Below are positions 9,001 through 17,893 of a DNA stretch of 64,000 bases, in pieces. The stretch covers positions 1,674,001 to 1,738,000 of the forward strand of contig OZ246946.1 of the NCBI GenBank assembly GCA_965232015.1. The letters run 5' to 3'. The stretch's first letter is position 1. Every line of letters begins with the position of its first letter. The notes under the pieces are model-generated. The model saw only the letters and a list, made by a program, of their open reading frames with translations. It was not told the origin of the DNA and did no database searches. Made by a program: the position numbers and the translations under genes. Origin of the DNA: JAJEAO01 sp963667635 (GTDB lineage Bacteria; Acidobacteriota; Vicinamibacteria; Marinacidobacterales; Marinacidobacteraceae).

Positions 9001-9514
9001 ACGCGATCCCCGAGACCCCCTCGACCCGCACCAGCAGCGAGTCCCCGGGCCCCACCCCCTGCCCCGCGAGCGCCGGGCCCACCCGGACCGCCCCGGCGGC
9101 GATGCCGCCCGAGATGCCGTGGAGCGCGAAGTAGCGCTCGTCCACGCCGAAGACCGTCGTCGCCGCCGGGCTCCCGTCGGGAAGGAACACCGTCCCGGCC
9201 AGCCGGAGGACCGGGGCGAAGGCGTCGAAACGGCCGGGCGCGTCGCGCTCGAGCCGGGCGGCGAGCCGGGCCGGGAGGCCGTTTTCCGGGTCATCGCTGA
9301 AGTCGTGGCGCGGCAGCACCGCGAAGTCAGCCTCGCCGAGCCGCTCGGTGAACGCCGCCCGCAGACTCCCTCGCACCGAGTCGCCGACCGCGAGCGCTCC
9401 GACGAGCACGGCGGCCGCCACCGCGGTGGCGAGCGCGACCAGAAGATGGCTGCGCCGATAGTGGACGAGCCCCCGCAGCGCCAGCCCGACGGGGCTCTCC
9501 GCGACCCGCATCAC
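6080..9514 (-). CDS. ABC transporter permease, duplicated FtsX/MacB type
   Basis: A long permease of 1144 residues. A first transmembrane helix lies at about residues 24-46, followed by a large periplasmic domain. A bundle of helices follows around 530-770, with a second periplasmic region and three C-terminal helices, giving two FtsX-like modules. The short cytoplasmic segment ERRLREIGLLIACGWPPKRV, with its repeat ERRKEWALLAASGYRARDF, is the typical FtsX coupling region. Such proteins export or extract lipoproteins, peptides or antibiotics rather than import solutes. The ATPase gene lies 12 bp upstream. Two adjacent Met codons are possible starts (9514 or 9511). Confidence 0.9.
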   Translation of the reverse strand: MMRVAESPVGLALRGLVHYRRSHLLVALATAVAAAVLVGALAVGDSVRGSLRAAFTERLGEADFAVLPRHDFSDDPENGLPARLAARLERDAPGRFDAFAPVLRLAGTVFLPDGSPAATTVFGVDERYFALHGISGGIAAGAVRVGPALAGQGVGPGDSLLVRVEGVSGIASASFFGDKGDSAVTVRRTVEAWPDPAPGPASGGFSLFPVQGPVRAVFLRLDELRSLLDADPGGPPRANALLVRRSRATPRDPEADEAALAAALEAVVTLDDRGLELRRGASDDLVLESRSLALSDAVVEGASRAAAGQELEAGPVLTWLATSIAANGRETPYSLVAGLPDGWFPPGEATGDTLIPGPWLAEDLGLSAGDPVELSWLTWDEAGRFHAGSGSFRSDVGVALDGVFEDPSLSPEYPGLTDSARMGDWDPPFPVDLSRIRDEDEAYWDEFRTLPKAFVPYRTARRLWEMRQGGATSVRFRSSEGSRVDAGRLDAALVAELSAADFGLVPLAVRADGLEASEGATDFGLYFLYFSWFLLVAAFVLIALLFRLGIERRLREIGLLIACGWPPKRVSRMLLFESGIVAFVGIVVGSVAGLLYAAGMVRLLSGVWQGAVAGTLGGGGEGLRLFVRWGSLAMGALGALEMAALAAWWTTRRLVRSPARGLLAGALPSGVGTATGSPVPGRRSRRLAVLFAVIGAGLLAASVAGFVPDAGGFFGAGSALLAAALALGWSRLHGGGGSRRMAGLRGLAFRASSFRPGRSLAAMALVAFAAFTLVAVESFRKRAEPGSLPAGAGGVLALTETVLGVPWDPASAEGVEALNLPGDLGGFRVRPLRLAGHEDASCLNLYRPARPRVLGVPRALRDENRFPFAAHQSQTPEERENPWRLLERERDPSDPIPVVGDQNSMTYVLKWPVGEERSYPIGDGGAPVRLLLVATLWDSLFQGELLMAEEDLLASLPVEEGYRMFLVDRVDEPEAAGPEALAAAEAGAAELLDDALTDYGAQTTAARARLDGFHQVENTYLSTFQALGGLGLLLGTLGLGAVLLRNADERRKEWALLAASGYRARDFAVIGFWENALLLTAGVGAGSIAAFVSVLPVLGEREAGGSLGLLAALLLGILAFGLLTGALAARATANRPILPALRTE

Positions 9515-9526
9515 CAGCGCGCCCCG

Positions 9527-10216
9527 TCAGCCGGCCTTTAGCAAGCGGCCGCCCTCCATCCGGAAGCGCCGGGGGAAGCGGGCGGCGAGGCCGGGATCGT
9601 GGGTGACGAGGACGACGATGCGGCCCTCCCCGGTCACTTCGGGGTCGAACAGGAGATCCGCGACCCGGCCCGCCGCCTCGCCGTCGAGGTTGCCGGTCGG
9701 CTCATCGCAGAGCAGCAATCCGGGACGGCGGACGAGGGCGCGGGCGATCGCCACCCGCTGCTTCTCTCCGCCCGAGAGCGCCGCCGGCAGGTGATCCCGG
9801 CGCTCCGCAAGCCCCATGCGATCGAGGAGCGCGGCCGCCCGTTCGCCGTCCTCGGGGCGCCGATCGGGGAGGGTCGGCGCGAGCACGTTTTCGAGGGCGG
9901 TGCACTGGGGCAGCAGGCAATGGTCCTGGAACACGAAACCCACCTCGTCGCGCCGGAATCTCGCCTGCTCGTCGGCGCCCAGCTCGTGGGGATCCACCCC
10001 GTCGAGCCGCACGTCGCCATCCGAGGGGAACTCGATCGCGCCAAGCAGGAAGAGCAGGGTGCTCTTGCCGCACCCGGAAGCGCCCATGATCGAGACGGCG
10101 TCCCCGGGCGCGGCGTCGAGGTCCACGCCGTCGAGCACCCGGAGGAGGCCGCCGGGGCCGGGGTAGTCCTTGACCAGGCCCCGGACTGCGAGTCCGCTCC
10201 CGCCGCCGGACGTCAT
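9527..10216 (-). CDS. ABC transporter ATP-binding protein (LolD/MacB type)
   Basis: A 229-residue ATPase. It has Walker A GASGCGKST, a Q-loop within FVFQDHCLLPQ, signature ALSGGEKQRVAIARAL, Walker B LLLCDEPTGNLDG and an H-loop VTHDP. The EPTGNLD and short size place it with the LolD/MacB/FtsE-like group that pairs with FtsX-type permeases. I start it at 10216 (MTSGGGSG) because the longer frame to 10279 would overlap the upstream gene by 38 bases. It is the partner of the permease 12 bp downstream. Confidence 0.92.
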   Translation of the reverse strand: MTSGGGSGLAVRGLVKDYPGPGGLLRVLDGVDLDAAPGDAVSIMGASGCGKSTLLFLLGAIEFPSDGDVRLDGVDPHELGADEQARFRRDEVGFVFQDHCLLPQCTALENVLAPTLPDRRPEDGERAAALLDRMGLAERRDHLPAALSGGEKQRVAIARALVRRPGLLLCDEPTGNLDGEAAGRVADLLFDPEVTGEGRIVVLVTHDPGLAARFPRRFRMEGGRLLKAG

Positions 10217-10241
10217 CGCGTCGGGGTGCGGCGCGCCGGCT

Positions 10242-11663
10242 TCAGGCGGTCTGGAACGCCCGGGCGCGGTAGAGGACATCGAGGATGTTCCCTTCGTGCG
10301 GCTGCAGCCAGTTGATTCGGGTGGTGGGGATCGGCCCGATGTTCAGCCGATCGATGGAAGGCGATTCGAGAAGCGCTTCCCGGAAGCCCTCGTCCCCGGT
10401 GATCGCGGTGCCGACCAACGTGTCCCCGATCGCATCCAGCATCCGATCCTGCGGGCAGCGGACGACCGAGACGAACGGGAACATGTATTCGACATTGGCG
10501 GCCTGTCGTTCCGGGCCGTCGCAGTGGAGCACGGTGGGACGCAGCCAGGCGGCGTTGCCGTCCGTCACGAGGCGCGGCCCGTCGCGCAGCGGCGCCGTGA
10601 CCTCGACCGTCCCGCCCGCCGCGACCCGGTCCTCGATGTCCTGATCGATCGCCGCCGCCGCGCCAGGCACCGTGAACGCGGCCAGCGCGCTCGCCGGGTC
10701 CTCGGGCGGCAGGGGCGCCACCGGGCCGAGCCGCTCGGCGATCGCCGCCGCGATCTCCTCGGTGTGGCGCGATGCCCAGATCCCGGAGCACGAGATGCAG
10801 CTCCGGCCGCTGTTCGCGAAGACGCTGTCCACGAGGAGGTCGAGGTGCTCCTCCCAGTCGTCCACCACATCGTCTCCGAGGAGGATCTTGGAGAAACCGG
10901 GGCCGTGGACGCGGATGGACGGGTTCGAGCGGTAGCGCTCCACGGTGGCCCGGCTGCCGAAGATGAGGCTCTTCGGCGCCGCTTCGACGACCGCCGCCCC
11001 GACTTCGGCCCCTCCCGGATAGACCGAGATGGCCTCCCGCGGCACCCCGGCGGCGAAGAACGCCTCCGCCATCCGGTAAGGCGTCCACGGCTCCTCCGGG
11101 CCCGGCTTCAGCACCAGTCCGATCCGCATCGGGATCACCGGCAGCCACAGGGTGTGGACGCCGGGCGAGTTGGACGGCAGGACGCAGCCGAGCACCGGGG
11201 TCTCGGCCTGGTAGGAGACCGGCACGCCGCGCGACTCCATCCCGTGCCCGGAGGCGAGGATGTCCAGGTCGAGCCCCCGGGTCAGCGAGTCGAGCACCTG
11301 GTCCATCCGCTCGAGGACGAACTGGTTCTTCTCCATGTTCGCCCGGCACATGGACTCGGGGAGGCCGGTCGTCGCGGACTGGGCGCGGACGAAGTCGTCG
11401 GCGGACTGGCGCCCGTCGCCGAGCGGCAGGTCCTCTTCCAGATAGAGCCGCGACGCCTCCGTCAGCATGGAGAGGAGGTCGCGGGTGGGGATCTCGCGCA
11501 GGACCTGACGGGCGCGGCGGGCTTTCCTCAGATCGCGGCGGACGATGCCGCCGTTCGCCTGGTCCACGGTCGCGACCGGCTCGCCGGTCAGGAAGTGGCG
11601 GACGGTGTTCGTCTCGAGGCTCTGGTAGGGCCTGCCCCAACGCAGGACGGGAACGCGGTTCAC
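10242..11663 (-). CDS. Aldehyde dehydrogenase-superfamily protein
   Basis: A 473-residue protein with an ALDH layout. The cofactor-binding part has GCVLPSNSPGVHTLWLPVIP and VLKPGPEEPWTPYRMAEAF. The catalytic region NSGRSCISCSG supplies the likely nucleophilic Cys, and the C terminus ends normally. The N-terminal 80 residues are unusual for classical ALDHs, so it belongs to a divergent subgroup; acyl-CoA or acyl-phosphate reductases look similar. It oxidises aldehydes or reduces activated acids with NAD(P). The gene is upstream of the ABC exporter pair on the same strand (25 bp to the ATPase start), so the three may form one operon. Substrate unknown. Confidence 0.85.
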   Translation of the reverse strand: MNRVPVLRWGRPYQSLETNTVRHFLTGEPVATVDQANGGIVRRDLRKARRARQVLREIPTRDLLSMLTEASRLYLEEDLPLGDGRQSADDFVRAQSATTGLPESMCRANMEKNQFVLERMDQVLDSLTRGLDLDILASGHGMESRGVPVSYQAETPVLGCVLPSNSPGVHTLWLPVIPMRIGLVLKPGPEEPWTPYRMAEAFFAAGVPREAISVYPGGAEVGAAVVEAAPKSLIFGSRATVERYRSNPSIRVHGPGFSKILLGDDVVDDWEEHLDLLVDSVFANSGRSCISCSGIWASRHTEEIAAAIAERLGPVAPLPPEDPASALAAFTVPGAAAAIDQDIEDRVAAGGTVEVTAPLRDGPRLVTDGNAAWLRPTVLHCDGPERQAANVEYMFPFVSVVRCPQDRMLDAIGDTLVGTAITGDEGFREALLESPSIDRLNIGPIPTTRINWLQPHEGNILDVLYRARAFQTA

Positions 11664-11706
11664 GACAGCGAGTGTACTGGGCTACCGAGCGCCGCTCGTA
11701 TGGAGC

Positions 11707-11724
11707 GCCACTCTCCAGAGTGGC
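11707..11724. promoter_or_regulatory. Perfect 8-bp inverted repeat, candidate operator
   Basis: GCCACTCT, two bases, AGAGTGGC: an 18-bp near-palindrome in the 152-bp region between the divergent ALDH and S9 peptidase genes. It is placed like an operator for a dimeric regulator, and it could also form a hairpin in either transcript. No T-run follows. Confidence 0.4.
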
Positions 11725-11815
11725 ACGGTACAGCTCAAAGCCGGCTGCGCTCCCCGACTGCCGGGCTCTTGCCGGGAGAACCGATGGAAACCGCCCCTCC
11801 ATAATGATCCGTCCC

Positions 11816-13858
11816 ATGTCCAGCCCACGCCTCTCGACCGCGGCGGTCGTTTTCGCCGCTCTCGTCCCGTCGGTCGCGGCCGCCACGCCCCAGGCGTCCT
11901 CCGACTCCATCCGTCCGTTCCAGCCGATGGACGTCTTCCAACTCGAGTTCGCCGACGATCCCCGGATCTCCCCGGACGGCAGCCGGGTCGTCTATGTCCG
12001 TACCTCGATGGACGTCATGACGGATCGTCACCGGCAGGAACTGTGGATCGTGAACGCCGACGGCGGCGGCCACCGACGACTCGCGGCCGGCAGCGGACCC
12101 CGCTGGTCGCCGGACGGGAGCCGCATCGCCTACGTCGAGGACGGACAGATCCACCTCCGCTGGATGGACTCCGGGGAGACGGCGACGCTGACCCAGCTCC
12201 TCGAGCCCCCGAGCGGCCTCCGCTGGTCCCCCGACGGGGAACGGATCGCGTTCAACATGCTCGTTCCCTACCCGCCTCCGCAACTCGTGGCCCCGCCGAA
12301 GCCGCCGCCGGGCGCGGAATGGGCCGACCCGCCGATCATGGAAGACCGCTTCAAGAGCCGTCAGGACGGCGTCGGCTACCTCGACTTCGGCTTCAACCAC
12401 ATCTTCGTCGTGTCCGTGGAAGGGGGGACCCCGCAGCAGGTCACCGACGGCGACTTCCACCACGCCAGTCCGGCCGCCTGGACCCCGGACGGGCGGCACC
12501 TCCTCTTCTCCTCGAACCGGAACGAGAAGTGGGAGCACGACTACCGGAACTCCGAGATCTACATCGCTCCGGTCGGCGGCGGGGAGATCCGGGCGCTGAC
12601 GGACCGGCACGGACCGGACGAGAGTCCGGCGGTTTCCCCGGATGGCGACCGGATCGCCTTCGTGAGCGTCGAGGATCGGCTGCGCACCTACCAGGTTCGC
12701 CGCCTCGAAGTGATGAACCGGGACGGCGGCGATCGGCAGGTTGTCACCGCGGACCTCGACCGCAGCGTGGCGAACCCGGTGTGGGCGGCCGACGGACACC
12801 GCATCTACTTCCAGTACGACGACCAGGGAAACCGCAAGGTCGCCTTCACCACCCTCGACGGCGAGATCCAGGTGCTCGGAGAAAGCATCGGCGGGTCGTC
12901 GTGGGGCCTCCCTTACGCCAGCGGGTCGTTCTCGGTGGCGGACACCGGGGCCTTCGCCGTCAACCAGAGCCGGCCCGACCGGCCCGGCGAGGTCGCGGTG
13001 GGCGCACCCGGCGAGGAAGTCCGGCGGATCACGGCGCTGAACGAGGATCTGCTCGGCCAGCGGACGCTCGGCGAAGTCGAGGAGATCTGGTGGGATTCCT
13101 CGTTCGACGGCCGACCGGTGCAGGGCTGGCTGGTCAAGCCTCCCGGCTTCGATCCCGCCCGTCGGTACCCGTTCGTGCTCGAGATCCACGGCGGGCCGAT
13201 CGCGAACTACGGGGACCGCTTCGCGGCGGAGATGCAGTTGTTCGCCGCCGCCGGCTATGTGGTCCTCTACGCCAACCCGCGCGGGAGCACGAGTTACGGT
13301 GAGGAGTTCGCGGATCTCCTCTACCACAACTACCCGGGCAACGACTACGACGATCTGATGTCCGGCGTGGATGCGGTCATCGCCCGCGACTACGTGGACG
13401 AGGACAACCTGTTCGTCACCGGCGGCAGCGCCGGAGGGATCATGACCGCCTGGATCGTGGGCAAGACCGACCGCTTCCGCGCCGCCGTCTCCGAGAAGCC
13501 GGTGATCAACTGGATCAGCAAGACCCTCACCGCCGACAACTGGTTCAACTACTTCGGCAACCGCTACGAGGGCCTGCCGTGGGAGGACCCGGAGCCCTAC
13601 TGGAAGTTCTCCCCGCTCTCGCTCGCCGGGAACGTGACCACCCCCACCATGATCATCACCGGGGCGGTGGACCTCCGAACCCCCCTGTCCGAGTCCTACC
13701 AGCTCTACCACGCCCTCAAGTTCCAGGGCATCCCGACCGCCGTCGTCCGGATCCCCGGCGCCTTCCACAACATGAGCCGGCGGCCGAGCGAGCTGATCTC
13801 GAAGGTCGCGAACCAGATCGCCTGGTTCGAGCGCTACCGCACCTCATCCGGCAACTGA
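11816..13858 (+). CDS. S9-family serine peptidase (DPP4/acylaminoacyl-peptidase type), copy 1
   Basis: A 680-residue exported prolyl-oligopeptidase-family enzyme. The signal peptide (about residues 1-25, ending VAAA) is followed by a WD/TolB-like beta-propeller with repeated SPDGSRI, TPDGRHL and SPDGDRI blades, then an alpha/beta hydrolase domain. The catalytic triad is visible as Ser538 (GGSAGG), Asp619 (GAVDLRTPL) and His651 (AFHNMS). It cleaves dipeptides or acyl residues from short peptides, probably in the periplasm. The start at 11816 is chosen by alignment to the next gene; an in-frame ATG at 11804 is also possible. It is followed after 113 bp by a close paralog, so this is a tandem duplication. 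Confidence 0.93.
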   Translation: MSSPRLSTAAVVFAALVPSVAAATPQASSDSIRPFQPMDVFQLEFADDPRISPDGSRVVYVRTSMDVMTDRHRQELWIVNADGGGHRRLAAGSGPRWSPDGSRIAYVEDGQIHLRWMDSGETATLTQLLEPPSGLRWSPDGERIAFNMLVPYPPPQLVAPPKPPPGAEWADPPIMEDRFKSRQDGVGYLDFGFNHIFVVSVEGGTPQQVTDGDFHHASPAAWTPDGRHLLFSSNRNEKWEHDYRNSEIYIAPVGGGEIRALTDRHGPDESPAVSPDGDRIAFVSVEDRLRTYQVRRLEVMNRDGGDRQVVTADLDRSVANPVWAADGHRIYFQYDDQGNRKVAFTTLDGEIQVLGESIGGSSWGLPYASGSFSVADTGAFAVNQSRPDRPGEVAVGAPGEEVRRITALNEDLLGQRTLGEVEEIWWDSSFDGRPVQGWLVKPPGFDPARRYPFVLEIHGGPIANYGDRFAAEMQLFAAAGYVVLYANPRGSTSYGEEFADLLYHNYPGNDYDDLMSGVDAVIARDYVDEDNLFVTGGSAGGIMTAWIVGKTDRFRAAVSEKPVINWISKTLTADNWFNYFGNRYEGLPWEDPEPYWKFSPLSLAGNVTTPTMIITGAVDLRTPLSESYQLYHALKFQGIPTAVVRIPGAFHNMSRRPSELISKVANQIAWFERYRTSSGN

Positions 13859-13971
13859 TGCCGCACCTCTCCACTCGTCCGCCCGGCCTTGCTTTGCCGA
13901 CCCCCCACCGGGAGAAGCCGTCGAATCCGGCGCTCGAGCGCTCCCAGAGGAAACCCCAGAGAAAAACACCG

Positions 13972-15987
13972 ATGTCCACCGCCTATCGCTCCATCCTCCT
14001 CGCCGCGGCGCTGGTCGCTTCGACCGCTTCGCTGGCCGTCGCCGCCCAGACGCCGTTCCAGCCCATGGACGTCTTCCAGCTCGAGTTCCCGGCGGACCCG
14101 CAGATCTCCCCCGACGGCAGCCAGGTCGTCTATGTCCGCACCTCGATGGACATCATGCGCGACCGCACCCGCCGCGAACTCTGGATTGTGAACGCCGACG
14201 GAACCGGTCACCGCCGCCTCGGCGACGGATCCTCGCCCCGGTGGTCGCCCGACGGGACGCGGCTCGCCTACACCGCGGGAGGCCAGATCCAGCTCCGGTG
14301 GATGGATACCGGCGAGATGGCGACGCTCACGCAGCTCCTCGAGTCCCCGAGCGGCCTGCGGTGGTCCCCGGACGGGGAACGGATCGCGTTCAACATGCTC
14401 GTTCCCTCGCCTCCGCCGCAGCTCGTCGCGCCGCCCCGACCCCCGCCGGGCGCCGACTGGGCCGATCCCCCGATCATGGAAGACCGCTTCCGGAGCCGGC
14501 AGGACGGCGTCGGGTATCTCGACTTCGGCCACCGGCACATCTTCGTGCTCCCGGTGGACGGCGGCACCCCGATCCAGGTGACGACGGGCGACTTCCAGCA
14601 CGGCAGCCCGGCCGCGTGGACGCCCGACGGCGAACACCTCGTCTTCTCCTCGAACCGGAGCGGGAACGAGCGCGACTACCGGAACTCCGAGCTCTACATC
14701 GCCCCGGTCGCCGGCGGCGAGATCCGCGCGCTCACCGACCGCCCCGGCCCCGACCGCAGCCCGGCGGTGTCCCCGGACGGACAGCAAATCGCGTTCGTCT
14801 CCTACGAAGACCGGGTTCGCACCTACCAGGTCGCCCGCCTGGAGGTGATGGATCTCGACGGCGGCGACCGCCGAGTCGTCACGCACGGTCTCGACCGCAG
14901 CGTTTCCAATCCGATCTGGTCGGACGACGGCCGCCAGCTCTACTTCCAGTACGACGACGAGGGCAACTCGAAAGTGGCCTTCGTCACTCTCGACGGAGAA
15001 GTGGAGGTCCTCGGACAGAGCCTCGGCGGCACTTCCTACGGCCGCCCCTACGGCGGCGGGTCGTTCTCGGTCGCAGGCAACGGCGCGTTCGCGTTCAACC
15101 AGAGCCGACCCGACTCGCCGGGCGAGGTCGCGGTGGGCGAACCTCGCGGCGAGGTGCGGCAGGTCACGGCGCTGAACGCGGACCTCCTCGCGCAAAAGAC
15201 GCTGGGAGAGGTCGAAGAGATCTGGTGGGACTCCTCCTTCGACGACCGCCCCGTCCAGGGGTGGATCGTGAAGCCGCCCGGATTCGATCCCGGTCGGAAG
15301 TACCCGCTCATCCTCGAGATCCATGGCGGGCCGATCTCGAACTACGGCGACCGCTTCTCCGCCGAGATGCAGCTCATGGCGGCCGCCGGCTACGTGGTCC
15401 TGTATTCCAACCCGCGCGGCAGCACCAGCTACGGCGAGGAGTTCGGCGACCTGCTCTACCGGAACTATCCCGGCAACGACTACGACGACGTCATGTCGGG
15501 CGTGGATGCGGTGATCGCGCGCGGTTACGTGGATGAGGACAACCTGTTCGTCACTGGCGGCAGCGCCGGCGGGATCCTGACGGCCTGGATCGTCGGCAAG
15601 ACCGACCGCTTCCGCGCCGCGGTCTCGCAGAAGCCGGTGGTCAACTGGATCAGCAAGACCCTCACCGCCGACAACTGGTACGGCTACTACTTCAGCCGTT
15701 ACGAAGGCCTGCCCTGGGAGAACCCGGAGCCCTACTGGAAGTTCTCGCCCCTCTCGCTGGCCGGGAACGTGACGACCCCCACGCTGATCCTGACCGGGGA
15801 GGAGGATCTCCGCACCCCGCTCTCGGAGTCCTACCAGTTGTTCCACGCGCTCAAGTTCCGTGGCATAGACACCGGCGTCGTCCGCCTTCCGGGGGCGTCC
15901 CACAACATGAGTCGCCGTCCCAGTCAGCTCATCGCCAAGATCGCCAACATCGTGGCCTGGTTCGACAAGTACCGGGAGGCGGAGTAG
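13972..15987 (+). CDS. S9-family serine peptidase, copy 2
   Basis: A 671-residue paralog of the preceding gene, with the same architecture: signal peptide MSTAYRSILLAAALVASTA, beta-propeller, and C-terminal hydrolase with Ser531 (GGSAGG), Asp612 (EEDLRTP) and His644 (SHNMS). Most of the chain aligns residue by residue with copy 1, including SESYQLxHALKF near the end, so the pair arose by tandem duplication and both appear intact. Its last about 200 bp recur at 17688-17891 with only synonymous differences, marking a lost third copy. A 6-bp hairpin begins at its stop codon. Confidence 0.93.
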   Translation: MSTAYRSILLAAALVASTASLAVAAQTPFQPMDVFQLEFPADPQISPDGSQVVYVRTSMDIMRDRTRRELWIVNADGTGHRRLGDGSSPRWSPDGTRLAYTAGGQIQLRWMDTGEMATLTQLLESPSGLRWSPDGERIAFNMLVPSPPPQLVAPPRPPPGADWADPPIMEDRFRSRQDGVGYLDFGHRHIFVLPVDGGTPIQVTTGDFQHGSPAAWTPDGEHLVFSSNRSGNERDYRNSELYIAPVAGGEIRALTDRPGPDRSPAVSPDGQQIAFVSYEDRVRTYQVARLEVMDLDGGDRRVVTHGLDRSVSNPIWSDDGRQLYFQYDDEGNSKVAFVTLDGEVEVLGQSLGGTSYGRPYGGGSFSVAGNGAFAFNQSRPDSPGEVAVGEPRGEVRQVTALNADLLAQKTLGEVEEIWWDSSFDDRPVQGWIVKPPGFDPGRKYPLILEIHGGPISNYGDRFSAEMQLMAAAGYVVLYSNPRGSTSYGEEFGDLLYRNYPGNDYDDVMSGVDAVIARGYVDEDNLFVTGGSAGGILTAWIVGKTDRFRAAVSQKPVVNWISKTLTADNWYGYYFSRYEGLPWENPEPYWKFSPLSLAGNVTTPTLILTGEEDLRTPLSESYQLFHALKFRGIDTGVVRLPGASHNMSRRPSQLIAKIANIVAWFDKYREAE

Positions 15988-16003
15988 CCTCCCGGCCGGA
16001 GGC
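15987..16003 (+). terminator. Hairpin after S9 copy 2 stop
   Basis: GCCTCC, five bases, GGAGGC directly at the stop codon forms a 6-bp GC-rich stem without a T-run. It may act as a weak terminator or 3' end stabiliser. Confidence 0.3.
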
Positions 16004-16047
16004 CTCGGCCCTGCTCCGAACGCTGGCCGAGCTCCAGTTCGTCACCC

Positions 16048-17619
16048 GTGAACAGGCCCGTGACCCCGATCCGGATCTTTCTGAGCAGCGTACAGCGCGA
16101 ATTCGCGCGGGAACGGCTCCACGTACGTGACTATCTGCGCGGGGATCCGCTCCTGCGGCGCTTCTTCGAGGTGTTTCTCTTCGAGGACGTACCCGCCTCT
16201 GACCGCAGGCCTGACGAGGTGTATCTGGCCGAGGTCGAGCGGGCGGAAATCTATGTCGGTCTCTTCGGCGCCGACTATGGATTCGAGGACGCGCATGGCG
16301 TTTCCCCGACCGAGCGGGAGTTCGACTGCGCCACCGAACGCGGCAAACATCGGCTCATCTTCCTGAAGGGAGGTGAGGAACGAACGCGCCACGCGAAGAT
16401 GCGCGCCCTCATCCAGAAGGCGCAGTCGGGTCTGGTTCGCAGACGATTCGGGACCACGGCGGAGCTCGTGGCCGGGCTCTACGCAGCGCTCATCCATGTT
16501 CTCGAAACCAGAGAGCTGATCCGATTCGGTCCGTTCGACGCGGCTCAGTGCCACGGCGCGACACTCGACGATCTGGACACTCCGGCGATGTACCGCTTCG
16601 TCCGCACTGCGCGCAGGGCGAGGCAGCTCCCGCTGCCCGAGGAGACGCCTCCGGAAGATCTGCTTCGGCATCTGAACCTGTTGCGACGGGGACGGCTCAC
16701 GAACGCCGCTGTCCTGCTCTTCGCGCGGGAGCCGCAGAAGTTCCTGATTGCCTCCGAGGTCAAGTGCGCCCACTTCCATGGGAGGGAGGTCGCCAAGCCG
16801 ATCCCTTCCTATCAGGTTTACAAGGGCACGGTGTTCGACCTGGTGGAGCAGGCAGCGGGCTTCGTCCTGAGCCGCATCGACCTCACCATAGGGACGCGGT
16901 CGGAGCGCGTCCAGGCGCCGGTGACCTACGAAATTCCGAAGGAGGTCGTCACCGAGGCCATCGTCAACGCCGTGGTTCACCGGGACTACACCGACAACAG
17001 CAGTGTCCAGGTGATGCTCTACTCGGATCGGCTGGAGATCCTGAACTCGGGCCGCCTCCCACCGCCTCTGACCGTGGAGCGACTGCGCGTCGCGCACCCC
17101 TCAGTACCCCGCAATCCTCTCCTCGCCGAGCCGATGTACCTGCTGCGATACATCGAGAAGATGGGAACCGGGACGGTGGACATGTTTCGGCGATGCGCCG
17201 AGGCGAGTCTGCCGGAGCCAGAGTTCGACGTCAGCACGGGCTTCCTGACCCGGATCTGGCGACGACCTCGATTGGCGCCGGCCCATCCCAAGCCAGGCGC
17301 CGCACGCGGATCCGCTACCGCCAGAAAACCACCAGAAAACCGCCAGAAAACCACCAGAAACGCCCGGAGGACCACCGAGATCACACCCGGGACATCCAGC
17401 ACGCCACCAAAATCGGCACCACTGACCGATCGCATCGTGGCCCTCCTGGAACAGAATCCCGCATCGAGCCGGCGGGAGCTCGCCACCGCCCTCGACAGCA
17501 CCGAGGCCAGGATCCGCTACCGCCTCGACCGACTCCGCGCCGCCGGGAAGATCAAGAGGGTCGGCCCCGACAAGGGGGGCTACTGGGCCGTGTCGGACAA
17601 AGGGACCTCCGATCCTTGA
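16048..17619 (+). CDS. DUF4062 plus RecG-like ATP-binding (HATPase_c_4) protein with C-terminal winged helix
   Basis: A 523-residue protein. Residues about 8-110 are DUF4062-like (IRIFLSSVQREFARERLHV, then YLAEVERAEIYVGLFGADYG), a domain often found at the N terminus of STAND, TIR or Schlafen-type proteins. Residues about 170-410 match the ATP-dependent-helicase-related HATPase_c_4 family, with EAIVNAVVHRDY as the Asn-containing ATP-site helix and GTGTVDMFRRC. A low-complexity linker made by 11-nt DNA repeats follows, then a winged-helix domain (about 450-520). Such proteins are suspected regulators or defence factors. The gene lies between S9 copy 2 and an S9 3'-end relic, so it appears to be inserted cargo. 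Confidence 0.8.
   Translation: MNRPVTPIRIFLSSVQREFARERLHVRDYLRGDPLLRRFFEVFLFEDVPASDRRPDEVYLAEVERAEIYVGLFGADYGFEDAHGVSPTEREFDCATERGKHRLIFLKGGEERTRHAKMRALIQKAQSGLVRRRFGTTAELVAGLYAALIHVLETRELIRFGPFDAAQCHGATLDDLDTPAMYRFVRTARRARQLPLPEETPPEDLLRHLNLLRRGRLTNAAVLLFAREPQKFLIASEVKCAHFHGREVAKPIPSYQVYKGTVFDLVEQAAGFVLSRIDLTIGTRSERVQAPVTYEIPKEVVTEAIVNAVVHRDYTDNSSVQVMLYSDRLEILNSGRLPPPLTVERLRVAHPSVPRNPLLAEPMYLLRYIEKMGTGTVDMFRRCAEASLPEPEFDVSTGFLTRIWRRPRLAPAHPKPGAARGSATARKPPENRQKTTRNARRTTEITPGTSSTPPKSAPLTDRIVALLEQNPASSRRELATALDSTEARIRYRLDRLRAAGKIKRVGPDKGGYWAVSDKGTSDP
17321..17364 (+). repeat. 11-nt tandem repeat inside the DUF4062 gene
   Basis: Three copies of CCAGAAAACCR followed by a partial fourth (CCAGAAACGCC). 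Eleven is not a multiple of three, so gain or loss of one unit would shift the frame and remove the C-terminal winged helix. Confidence 0.8.
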
Positions 17620-17687
17620 CACGGACCGGATGGGCTACCAGCACCAGGCAAGCATCAGCACCCAGAACAAGGGGACACGAGACCGCG

Positions 17688-17891
17688 GCGGTCCTGACCG
17701 GAGAGGAGGATCTCCGCACCCCGCTCTCGGAGTCCTACCAGTTGTTCCACGCGCTCAAGTTCCGTGGCATAGACACCGGCGTCGTTCGCCTCCCGGGGGC
17801 CTCGCACAACATGAGTCGTCGTCCCAGCCAGCTCATCGCCAAGATCGCGAACATCGTGGCCTGGTTCGACAAGTACCGGGAAGCGGAGTAG
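17688..17891 (+). pseudogene. Relic of a third S9 peptidase gene (3' end only)
   Basis: About 200 bp encode LTGEEDLRTPLSESYQLFHA through to KYREAE and a stop, identical in protein to the end of S9 copy 2 but with several silent base changes (for example TCCGCCTTCC versus TTCGCCTCCC). The 5' nine-tenths of the gene is missing. The silent-only divergence means the sequence evolved under selection as a gene before being truncated, so it is not a recent duplication. Confidence 0.9.
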
Positions 17892-17893
17892 CT

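Noticed and set aside
16548..17891. A 447-codon plus-strand frame that fuses alternative-frame DUF4062 sequence to the S9 relic
   Set aside because: The first 380 codons are an out-of-frame reading of the DUF4062 gene. Only the last 68 codons are meaningful, and they are called as the S9 relic.
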